From JBEKYD01 sp049509915 (GTDB lineage Bacteria; Acidobacteriota; Terriglobia; Bryobacterales; Bryobacteraceae): a DNA stretch of 36,467 nucleotides. A model generated the notes under the pieces. The model searched no databases. It was not told the DNA's origin and worked only from the letters and a program-made list of their open reading frames with translations. The position numbers and the translations under genes are program-made. Shown piece by piece: positions 8,053 through 14,395 of this stretch. Location of the stretch: positions 1 through 36,467 of the forward strand of contig JBEKZL010000066.1 of assembly GCA_049509915.1 (NCBI GenBank), given 5' to 3'. How positions within the stretch are numbered: the stretch's first letter is position 1; each line of letters begins with the position of its first letter.

Positions 8053-8667
8053 CTAAATCCAGCACCTGGCTGGGTCTAGATCCTTAATCTCCCCCCGCCC
8101 TGCCCGCTCCTGGCTGAGTTTTTCAAACAACAATGCCCGGGCTCGATGCAGCCGCGAACGCACCGTTCCGATTGGACAGCCCAGGATTGCGGCCGCATCC
8201 GCATAATCCACTTCTTCCAGATCGCATAGGACCACTACCTCGCGATAGCGCCGCGGCAAGCGATGCACGGCACGACGCAACGCCTCCAGCCGTTCGCGGT
8301 CAGCCAGCGCCATGACCGGGTCGTCATGAATCGCCAACTGGTGCGTCGCGGCCCCATCGTCGACGCCATCCAGCGCCACGTCCAGGCGCGTCCGATCCAG
8401 ATGGCGCAATACCAGCTTCCGCGCGATGCCAAACAAATATCCGTTCAGCGTCCCGCGCTCCGGATCGTAACGGCAAGCGCTACGAATCAAGGTCAGAAAA
8501 ACCTCTTGGGTAATGTCCTCCGCCACCGCTGAGGAGCCGGTGACGTGCATTGCAAACCGATAAATTGCGCCTTGACGCCGACGATATAACACCTGAAAAG
8601 AGGCTTCGTCACCCCCTCGCAGACGCGCCAACAGTACATCGTCCGTGTCCGGTGGACGCATTGACAT
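8053..8667 (-). CDS. ECF-type RNA polymerase sigma factor (sigma-70 family)
   Basis: This is a 204-residue extracytoplasmic-function sigma factor. Region 2 is seen around 20-90 (F-Q-V-L-Y-R-R, A-E-D-I-T-Q-E-V-F). Region 4, around 135-190, carries L-P-R-R-Y-R-E-V-V-V-L-C-D-L-E-E and the helix-turn-helix I-L-G-C-P-I-G-T-V-R-S-R-L-H-R-A-R. There is no C-terminal sensor domain. I start it at ATG 8667; an upstream in-frame extension to 9000 would run through the divergent regulator and has no family match. A GGAAC on its own strand (8712-8708) could be part of an ECF -35 element for self-regulation, but no clear -10 matches it. It heads an operon with the anti-sigma gene and a secreted protein. 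Confidence 0.9.
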   Translation of the reverse strand: MSMRPPDTDDVLLARLRGGDEASFQVLYRRRQGAIYRFAMHVTGSSAVAEDITQEVFLTLIRSACRYDPERGTLNGYLFGIARKLVLRHLDRTRLDVALDGVDDGAATHQLAIHDDPVMALADRERLEALRRAVHRLPRRYREVVVLCDLEEVDYADAAAILGCPIGTVRSRLHRARALLFEKLSQERAGRGEIKDLDPARCWI

Positions 8668-8687
8668 TAAAGGCTCTATATCTTCTA

Positions 8688-8706
8688 TTGTCGCCGAAAC
8701 CGACAA
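8688..8706. promoter_or_regulatory. dyad in the sigma/PAS-LuxR divergent promoter gap
   Basis: TTGTCG and CGACAA form a 6-bp inverted repeat across a seven-base spacer, 21 bases upstream of the sigma factor start. It may be an operator for one of the divergent genes or chance; 6-bp dyads are common. Confidence 0.3.
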
Positions 8707-8771
8707 AGTTCCACAATCCCGACCCCATGCCCCGGTCTTCACCTTAAGAGCGTTACCGTAAATTACTAGAA

Positions 8772-8797
8772 ATTGGTACTTTACGTCCAGTACCAAT
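8772..8797. promoter_or_regulatory. perfect 9-bp inverted repeat, candidate operator
   Basis: ATTGGTACT and AGTACCAAT are exact inverted repeats separated by eight bases. The 26-base dyad lies in the 128-base gap between the divergent ECF sigma and PAS-LuxR genes, and it covers the 8796 ATG of the latter. It has no T tract and an eight-base spacer that suits two faces of a bound dimer, so a protein-binding operator is likelier than a terminator. If translation really starts at the second ATG (8817), the dyad would lie wholly upstream, at -45 to -20. The PAS-LuxR protein is the natural candidate to bind it. Confidence 0.6.
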
Positions 8798-9524
8798 GGT
8801 TCTATCATTAACAGTAATGACTGCTTTCGGACCGGCGAACAGATACGGTTTCGAGGAATCTCTGGCGCTGCAGCGGAAGGTTTCCGAATTGGAGGCGCAA
8901 CTCTCCTTTTATCAACAGGAAGCTGATGTTGCCGAGAATCGGTTCCGGACTTTGGCGGACGCCATCCCGGTGATGATCTGGATGTCGGGTACAGATGCAT
9001 TGTTCATCTACTTGAGCCGTGCCTGGCTCGACTTTCGCGGCCGAGGTCACAGTCTGGAAGTAGGAAAGGGTTGGACCGAAGGGCTTCATCCCGATGATCG
9101 CGACCTGTGCGTGGAAACCTATTTGAAGGCCTTCACAGCCCGCCAGCCCTTCCGCCTGGAACACCGCCTCCTCGCCGCATCGGGCGGCTATTGCTGGGTC
9201 GAAAACACCGGAATTCCACGCTTTGACGGGGACAGCCGGTTTGCCGGTTTCATGGGTGCCGCGGTCGATGTCTCCGAACGGAAGCGGGAGTTCTTCACTC
9301 CCGACGCGGAGTCCGTGCGCATGGTGTTCTCGCTCACCGAAAGAGAACGTCAGGTGCTGGTGCTGATTGCCGGCGGCAAATCCACCAAGCAGGCTGCCAC
9401 CGATCTCGGCATCAGCTATAAGACCGCCGATTCGCATCGCAGCCGGATTTTGGAGAAACTGGGCGTGCACGAAACCGCCAGCATGGTGCGCTATGCTATC
9501 CGTGCGGGGCTGATCGAACCATAG
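8796..9524 (+). CDS. PAS-domain LuxR-type transcription regulator
   Basis: This is a 242-residue regulator. Residues about 20-50 form a short coiled coil (A-L-Q-R-K-V-S-E-L-E-A-Q-L). A PAS domain follows at about 47-165, with W-T-E-G-L-H-P-D-D-R and a closing G-A-A-V-D-V-S-E-R-K. A LuxR/FixJ-type helix-turn-helix lies at about 178-240 (L-T-E-R-E-R-Q-V-L, Y-K-T-A-D-S-H-R-S-R-I-L-E-K-L). There is no receiver or kinase domain, so it is a one-component sensor whose ligand is unknown. Two starts are possible, 8796 and 8817; neither has a Shine-Dalgarno sequence. It is divergent from the ECF sigma operon and the perfect dyad at 8772-8797 overlaps its first ATG, which suggests autoregulation. Confidence 0.88.
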   Translation: MVLSLTVMTAFGPANRYGFEESLALQRKVSELEAQLSFYQQEADVAENRFRTLADAIPVMIWMSGTDALFIYLSRAWLDFRGRGHSLEVGKGWTEGLHPDDRDLCVETYLKAFTARQPFRLEHRLLAASGGYCWVENTGIPRFDGDSRFAGFMGAAVDVSERKREFFTPDAESVRMVFSLTERERQVLVLIAGGKSTKQAATDLGISYKTADSHRSRILEKLGVHETASMVRYAIRAGLIEP

Positions 9525-9554
9525 CCGGCTGGTGCGGCTGGATCGCCCGGCGAG

Positions 9555-10028
9555 ATGCCCTGCATGAATCCAGCCTTCCTCAAACAAGCCATCGAATTGG
9601 CGATTGCGAGCGTCGGCCGCGGCGGAGGTCCTTTCGGCGCGCTGGTGGCGAAGAACGGAGCCGTCGTCGCTACCGGCGTCAACCAGGTGATCAGCGCCAA
9701 CGACCCCACGGCCCACGCCGAGGTCGTCGTCATTCGCGAGGCCTGCAGGGTGCTGGGGAGTTTTCAGCTTTCCGGCTGCGACCTCTACTCCTCCTGCGAG
9801 CCGTGCCCCATGTGCCTCGGCGCAATTTATTGGGCGCGCCCGGCCCGCGTCTTCTTCGCTGCTACCCATGAGCAGGCGTCCCAGGCCGGCTTCGACGACA
9901 CTTTCATCTACCGCCAGATCGAATTGCCGGCCGCATCCCGCACCATCCCCATGTTTCGCGTGCAGGAACCGGATGCCGGTGCCCCATTCGCCGCCTGGCT
10001 TCGCAAGACCGACCGGGCCGATTATTAG
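9555..10028 (+). CDS. guaD: guanine deaminase, cytidine-deaminase fold
   Basis: This is a 157-residue zinc deaminase that converts guanine to xanthine and ammonia. The zinc and catalytic motif H-A-E lies in D-P-T-A-H-A-E-V, and the second half in S-C-E-P-C-P-M-C-L-G-A-I-Y-W-A-R. The stretch A-G-F-D-D-T-F-I-Y and the closing aromatic residue after an acidic residue match what I recall of Bacillus subtilis GuaD along nearly its whole length of 156 residues. A tRNA adenosine deaminase (TadA) is less likely because these GuaD-specific C-terminal features are present. ATG 9555 or 9564 could be the start; both give an intact domain. It lies 30 bases after the PAS-LuxR gene and may be read with it. 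Confidence 0.88.
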   Translation: MPCMNPAFLKQAIELAIASVGRGGGPFGALVAKNGAVVATGVNQVISANDPTAHAEVVVIREACRVLGSFQLSGCDLYSSCEPCPMCLGAIYWARPARVFFAATHEQASQAGFDDTFIYRQIELPAASRTIPMFRVQEPDAGAPFAAWLRKTDRADY

Positions 10029-10232
10029 TCCCACTCCGAGGAACGGACTTTCAGCCGGCCACGAAACACCGCGATAGCTTCGCCTATGGCCGCGGCTATC
10101 CCGCCTTGCGTACGCGTAGGCTCGGATTCCAGCTGAAAGCTGTTACGCTTGTGAATAGATTGGTTCCTGCGCACGCGCAAGCTGATAACTGATAACTGCG
10201 AACTCAGAATCAATCGTTTGGAGGAAATGCGT

Positions 10233-11570
10233 TTGGCAAAAGAACTCTTCGGCACCGACGGTATCCGCGGTGTCGCCGGCTCGCCGCCGCTTGACCAGGC
10301 GACGGTTTACGCATTTGGAGTGGCTTTGGGCCGGGAAGCGGCGGCCGGCCGGCCGGCCCCGGAAATCGTCATCGGCGCCGACACGCGAGAGTCGGGCACA
10401 TGGCTGTCCGGGCTGGTCGCCGGCGGCCTTGCCGCCGCTGGTGTTCGCGTACGTTTTGCCGGTGTGACCACTACGCCAGCCGTGGCGTACCTGACGCGTA
10501 CCGGACCGTTCGCCGCGGGCGTCATGATTTCCGCCTCGCACAATCCTTACCGCGATAACGGGATCAAGGTTTTCGACCACAGCGGTTTCAAGCTCCCCGA
10601 CGCGGAAGAACACCGCATCGAACAGGAGATCTTCCGTTTGCGCGAGAGCCTTTCCCCCCAGCCCTTGGCTCTCGAGGCTGATCCCGCCCTTGACGGCCGG
10701 TATCTCGCCTGGCTGGAATCCATCCTTGAAGTTCGTTTTGAGGGGCTTCACGTTGCGCTCGACTGCGGCAACGGCGCGGCTTACCGGCTCGGTCCTGAGC
10801 TCTTCACCCGCCTTGGCGCCCGTGTAACTGTCTTCGCCGCCGAACCCAACGGTCGAAACATTAACCTGAATTGTGGCGCTACCTGCATCGAACCCCTCCG
10901 CCAGGTGGTGCTGGAATCCGGCGCCGATTGTGGTGTAGCCTTCGACGGCGATGCCGACCGCGCCATTTTCGTTTCCTCCCGAGGCAAGATTCTGAACGGC
11001 GATGCCGTGCTGCTGGCTGCCGCGCGTGCCCTTCGCGCCCAGGGAAAACTGCCCGGCGACCTGGTGGTGGCGACCGTGATGTCCAACCTCGGCTTGGAAC
11101 GGGCATTGGAAGCCGACGGCATTCGGATGCTTCGTACTCCGGTCGGCGACAAATACGTCCTGGAAGAAATGGTACATATAGGTGCCACCCTGGGAGGGGA
11201 GCAATCCGGCCACGTCATTTTTCGCGATTGCGCTACAACTGGGGATGGCCTTCTCACAGCCCTGAAACTGTTAGAAATATCTCGATTCTGTCAATACGAT
11301 TTGGAACGAATGACCGCGGATCTGGTAATCTACCCGCAGAAGCTCGTTAACGTTAGAGTTAGGGAAAAAAAGGTTTTGGCCGAACTTCCCGCCGTGGCGC
11401 GGGAGATTCATGCGGTGGAGGCCGCATTTGCCGGGGCGGGACGCGTGCTGGTCCGTTTTTCAGGCACCGAACCGCTTGCCAGAGTCATGGTAGAAGGCCC
11501 GGATCTCGAACAGGTGGAACAGTTTACGGAATCGATCGCGGCCGCCATCCGTCAAGAGATGGGAGCTTGA
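10233..11570 (+). CDS. glmM: phosphoglucosamine mutase, TTG start
   Basis: This is a 445-residue enzyme that interconverts glucosamine-6-phosphate and glucosamine-1-phosphate for peptidoglycan and lipopolysaccharide. Visible motifs are F-G-T-D-G-I-R-G at the N-terminus, the phosphoserine loop I-S-A-S-H-N-P, the magnesium loop D-G-D-A-D-R, and the sugar-binding G-E-Q-S-G-H. GGAGG at 10220-10224 is eight bases from TTG 10233 but only two from ATG 10227, so I chose TTG. With this start the catalytic serine is residue 102, as in Escherichia coli GlmM. The gap before it (10029-10217) shows only short direct repeats. A terminator lies about 180 bases downstream. Confidence 0.95.
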   Translation: MAKELFGTDGIRGVAGSPPLDQATVYAFGVALGREAAAGRPAPEIVIGADTRESGTWLSGLVAGGLAAAGVRVRFAGVTTTPAVAYLTRTGPFAAGVMISASHNPYRDNGIKVFDHSGFKLPDAEEHRIEQEIFRLRESLSPQPLALEADPALDGRYLAWLESILEVRFEGLHVALDCGNGAAYRLGPELFTRLGARVTVFAAEPNGRNINLNCGATCIEPLRQVVLESGADCGVAFDGDADRAIFVSSRGKILNGDAVLLAAARALRAQGKLPGDLVVATVMSNLGLERALEADGIRMLRTPVGDKYVLEEMVHIGATLGGEQSGHVIFRDCATTGDGLLTALKLLEISRFCQYDLERMTADLVIYPQKLVNVRVREKKVLAELPAVAREIHAVEAAFAGAGRVLVRFSGTEPLARVMVEGPDLEQVEQFTESIAAAIRQEMGA

Positions 11571-11690
11571 TCCAGCGGACGTTCGGGTCGTTTTCTCCAC
11601 CAACTTTGGTCGAACACAGTTTTTGGGCCCTGGGTAGCAACCTTAGTACCTGTCACGTCGTCTTAACAATTGAGAGCGTTTCTGACGATT

Positions 11691-11722
11691 GGCCCCCAGG
11701 AACAGTAATGTTCCGTGGGCCC
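11691..11722 (+). other. imperfect hairpin upstream of the terminator
   Basis: GGAAC pairs with GTTCC around a six-base loop, and the stem is extended by CCCA/TGGG past a bulged G and then GG/CC. It lies just before the T-tailed hairpin at 11724-11762. Two hairpins in series between glmM and the next gene could be a compound terminator or a leader structure. Confidence 0.45.
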
Positions 11723-11723
11723 A

Positions 11724-11762
11724 CCGGCGGCTGTTATCCTCCGAGCGGCCGCCGGTTTTTTT
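11724..11762 (+). terminator. rho-independent terminator between glmM and the glycosidase gene
   Basis: CCGGCGGC (11724-11731) pairs exactly with GCCGCCGG (11748-11755) around a 16-base loop, followed at once by seven T residues (11756-11762). This is the clearest intrinsic terminator in the window. It probably ends glmM transcripts, but it lies only 38 bases before the next start codon, so attenuation of that gene is possible too. Confidence 0.72.
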
Positions 11763-11800
11763 GGGAGGGCGGTTCCGCCCCTGTGCCACACTGGAATTCT

Positions 11801-13621
11801 ATGCGCCTGGCGTGGGCGATACTCCTCCTGGTCGCGCCGCTGACCCTCAACCCGCAAACCGCTCCTCCGGCCGCGTCACCCTGCGACCAGACCCCGGCCT
11901 ATTCCACTTGCGACGTAGTCCTCGAACTGTCGGGTACCGACGCTGCGGCGCACCCCGATCCGTATACCTCGGTCGACCTCAAGGCCGAGTTGCGCTCGCC
12001 CAATATGCGCACCTACGCAATCCCGGCATTCTGGGACGGCGGACGCCGCATGGTACTCCGCTTCGCGCCCACCGTAGCGGGGCGCTGGGAATATCGCCTG
12101 ACCAGCAATATTGCCGCCTGGAATGGTCAGACCGGCGCGTTCATGGCCGCGGCCTCCGATTCCCCCGGCTTCGTCACGCCGGCGAACGTTCATCACTGGG
12201 CGTACCGGGCACGCAATCTGCCGCATCTCTGGATGGCCGTCACCGAGCCGCGCTTCGCCTTCTGGAGCGACGAAGAATTCCAGCGCGCCGCCGACGCCCG
12301 CCTGGCGCAGAAATTTAACCATCTGCGCGGCCTGGTACTGGGCGACAGCCCGGACGCGGCTCTCTCTTCCGCCGGCCTTCCCGATCTTCGCCAGTTCGCC
12401 CGCCTGGATGGCCGCGTGCGCTACTGGAATCAAAAAGGCGGCATGGTAGACCTGGTGCTGGCATCGAGCGCCGGTGCGCTGGCCCGCGCCCTGCCGACCG
12501 CCGACGCGCGCCGACGTTTTCTGCGATTCCTCACCGGCCGCTACGCCCCCATGAACGTCACCTGGGAGATGGCCGCGACTTTCGAGAACGACAAACTCTC
12601 TCGCGCCATCCTGGACGATACCGGCAACACCCTTAAACAGCTCGACAGCTATCATCACCCCCTTACTACTGGCGCCGAGATTACCTCCGGTCCGCTCCTC
12701 GACGGCGGCTGGATGGATTTCCTCAGCTACGGCACCGCCGACTCTTCTATCGGCGCAATCGAGCACCAACTTTACCAGCAGCCGGCCGTGGTCCGCCTCG
12801 GCCGCGAGAACAGCGGGGCGGGGAAGTCCTCTCCCTACGACGCCGATCCCGCCGAATTTCGCCATCGCCTTTGGAACGCCACCATGAACGGCCAATACCC
12901 GGTGTATCAGAACTCCGGCGAAGGACCGGACTACGCCGCCTCGCCCGGCGCCAAGACCATGACCGTCTGGTTCGATTTCATGCTCGGCACGCGCCACTGG
13001 GACCTGGAGCCGTACTTCGAGCTCGACGGCGGCCGCGCGCTGGCTTTGCCCGACGTCGAATATATCGTCTATGTGGATAAACCCGGACCGGTGGAGCTCA
13101 CCGTCGCCCGCCATTCTTACGACGTCGTATGGATGGACCCCGCCGATGGCAGTACCCAGAAACGCAAATACAGCGGCGAACACTTCGTGGGCGAGCCGCC
13201 CGACCGCTTTCACGATTGGGTGCTCCACCTGGTGCGCGAAGGCACGCTCGAAAGCATGAACCGTTCCTACAAGTTCGAATCCCGCGATGTGCCGGTGCAG
13301 GAAATCCAGGTCAATCCGGAAAAGGTGCCCTTCGAAATCAATGCGCCCGCGGGCGACCTCACCCTTGGCAAGCCCGCCTACTTCTCCGTCAAGCTGAAAC
13401 ACGCGAGCCGCGGCACCCGCAACATGCTCTGGCTCTGGACCTGCGAAGTGACCGAAGCTCACCAGGGCTATCGCGTCCTCGGTACCACCCGGCAGGGCAC
13501 CTTTTATCCGCCCGCCGGCCTGACCCTCGAATACCCGGCCAACCTGCTGCTCCGCGTCTACGGCATCAACAACTATGGCACGGTCTATATGTCACCCAAG
13601 GGATTCGGACTGAATCGATGA
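11801..13621 (+). CDS. secreted DUF5060/DUF4038-like putative glycoside hydrolase
   Basis: This is a 606-residue secreted protein. After a signal peptide (1-19) comes an immunoglobulin-like DUF5060-type domain (about 25-130; F-A-P-T-V-A-G-R-W-E-Y, then the H-H-W-A-Y strand). A TIM-barrel-like middle follows (about 140-400; N-H-L-R-G-L-V-L-G-D, T-W-E-M-A, S-Y-H-H-P-L-T-T-G), then beta domains at the C-terminus. The order matches apiosidase-like or cellulase-like proteins of the DUF4038 type. I cannot place the catalytic acids firmly; the Glu in T-W-E-M is a candidate. I start it at ATG 11801, which gives the signal peptide and lies after the terminator. An in-frame extension to 11567 would cross that terminator. 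It is followed by tsaB after 35 bases. Confidence 0.75.
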   Translation: MRLAWAILLLVAPLTLNPQTAPPAASPCDQTPAYSTCDVVLELSGTDAAAHPDPYTSVDLKAELRSPNMRTYAIPAFWDGGRRMVLRFAPTVAGRWEYRLTSNIAAWNGQTGAFMAAASDSPGFVTPANVHHWAYRARNLPHLWMAVTEPRFAFWSDEEFQRAADARLAQKFNHLRGLVLGDSPDAALSSAGLPDLRQFARLDGRVRYWNQKGGMVDLVLASSAGALARALPTADARRRFLRFLTGRYAPMNVTWEMAATFENDKLSRAILDDTGNTLKQLDSYHHPLTTGAEITSGPLLDGGWMDFLSYGTADSSIGAIEHQLYQQPAVVRLGRENSGAGKSSPYDADPAEFRHRLWNATMNGQYPVYQNSGEGPDYAASPGAKTMTVWFDFMLGTRHWDLEPYFELDGGRALALPDVEYIVYVDKPGPVELTVARHSYDVVWMDPADGSTQKRKYSGEHFVGEPPDRFHDWVLHLVREGTLESMNRSYKFESRDVPVQEIQVNPEKVPFEINAPAGDLTLGKPAYFSVKLKHASRGTRNMLWLWTCEVTEAHQGYRVLGTTRQGTFYPPAGLTLEYPANLLLRVYGINNYGTVYMSPKGFGLNR

Positions 13622-13637
13622 GTACGCGCGCGAGGGA

Positions 13638-13667
13638 GCTGAAAGCCGATCGCTGAATGCTGAAAGC
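13638..13667 (+). repeat. direct repeat GCTGAAAGC, overlapping the tsaB start
   Basis: GCTGAAAGC occurs at 13638-13646 and again at 13659-13667, where it encodes the first residues of TsaB after the Met. The same core occurs at 10132-10140 in the gap before glmM. This may be a short dispersed repeat. Confidence 0.35.
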
Positions 13668-14334
13668 TTCTCCCCTGATTCTCGCGCTCGACACCACCCG
13701 CGACGACGCCAGCCTGGCGTTGGCCCGCGGCAACCGAATCCTGGAGGAGATAGGCCTCGCCTCTCCCGCCGGCTTCGCCCACGTTGTCCACAACGCCATC
13801 GATGCGCTTCTGTCGCGCCACGGGTTGACGATCGCCGCAGTGGATTGTTTTGCGGCGGCTTCCGGGCCCGGTTCGTTCACCGGCGTCCGCGTCGGTCTGG
13901 CCTGCGTGAAGGGCCTGGCGGAGGCTCTGGCCAAGCCCGCCGTGGGAGTCTCCAGCCTGGAAGCCCTGGCCACGTTTGGCCGGGCCCCGCTGCGCGCTCC
14001 CGTGCTCGACGCCCGCCGCGGCCAGATCTACGGCGCCGTCTACGACGCCTCCGGCCGCCTGGTCGCCCAGGAGTTGGTGATTGCGCCCGCGGCCTGGCTG
14101 CCCACGCTTCCCACTGGCGTCCAGTTCATCCGCATCGAAGGTCAGGAGCCGGCGCTTCCCCTGCCGCCGCACGCCAACGTGGCGACCGCGCCCCGCGCCC
14201 AAGCCGCCGCCGTCGCCATGCTCGCTCTCGCCCGTCTCGAGGCCGGCACCGCCTCCGACCCCGCGGCCCTGGACGCCAATTACGTCCGGCGCTCCGACGC
14301 CGAGCTCTTCTGGACCGAGCCGCGAATGACCTGA
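13657..14334 (+). CDS. tsaB: tRNA t6A37 biosynthesis protein TsaB
   Basis: This is a 225-residue protein of the ASKHA fold, a non-catalytic partner of TsaD in making N6-threonylcarbamoyladenosine on tRNA. The N-terminus L-I-L-A-L-D-T-T and the signature S-G-P-G-S-F-T-G-V-R-V-G-L are diagnostic. The length is normal for TsaB; the metal-binding histidines of TsaD are absent. ATG 13657 is fixed by an in-frame TGA immediately before it. The ribosome-binding site is weak: a GAGGGAG lies about 18 bases upstream. It is 35 bases after the glycosidase gene. Neither tsaD nor tsaE is in the window. It is convergent with the alpha-galactosidase gene. Confidence 0.92.
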   Translation: MLKASPLILALDTTRDDASLALARGNRILEEIGLASPAGFAHVVHNAIDALLSRHGLTIAAVDCFAAASGPGSFTGVRVGLACVKGLAEALAKPAVGVSSLEALATFGRAPLRAPVLDARRGQIYGAVYDASGRLVAQELVIAPAAWLPTLPTGVQFIRIEGQEPALPLPPHANVATAPRAQAAAVAMLALARLEAGTASDPAALDANYVRRSDAELFWTEPRMT

Positions 14335-14346
14335 CCCAGAGGGTGG

Positions 14347-14375
14347 GACAGACGATTCGTTTTTCGTCGTCTGTC
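14347..14375. repeat. hairpin between convergent tsaB and GH27 genes
   Basis: GACAGACGA pairs exactly with TCGTCTGTC around an 11-base loop that contains a run of five T. It fills most of the 61-base gap between two convergent stop codons. There is no T tail on either side, so it may be a 3'-end stabiliser or an intergenic repeat rather than a standard terminator. Confidence 0.5.
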
Positions 14376-14395
14376 ACGCTGCCAGGGAGGCGGCC

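Noticed and set aside
8668..9000. N-terminal extension of the ECF sigma gene
   Set aside because: It would run through the divergent PAS-LuxR gene and the operator-like dyad, and sigma region 2 begins soon after the 8667 start.
10025..10255. Minus-strand open frame between guaD and glmM
   Set aside because: It overlaps both genes and crosses the short direct repeats. Its C-terminal part looks mildly protein-like but no family fits.
11567..11800. Upstream extension of the DUF5060-type gene to overlap glmM
   Set aside because: It would translate through a clear terminator, and ATG 11801 gives a clean signal peptide.
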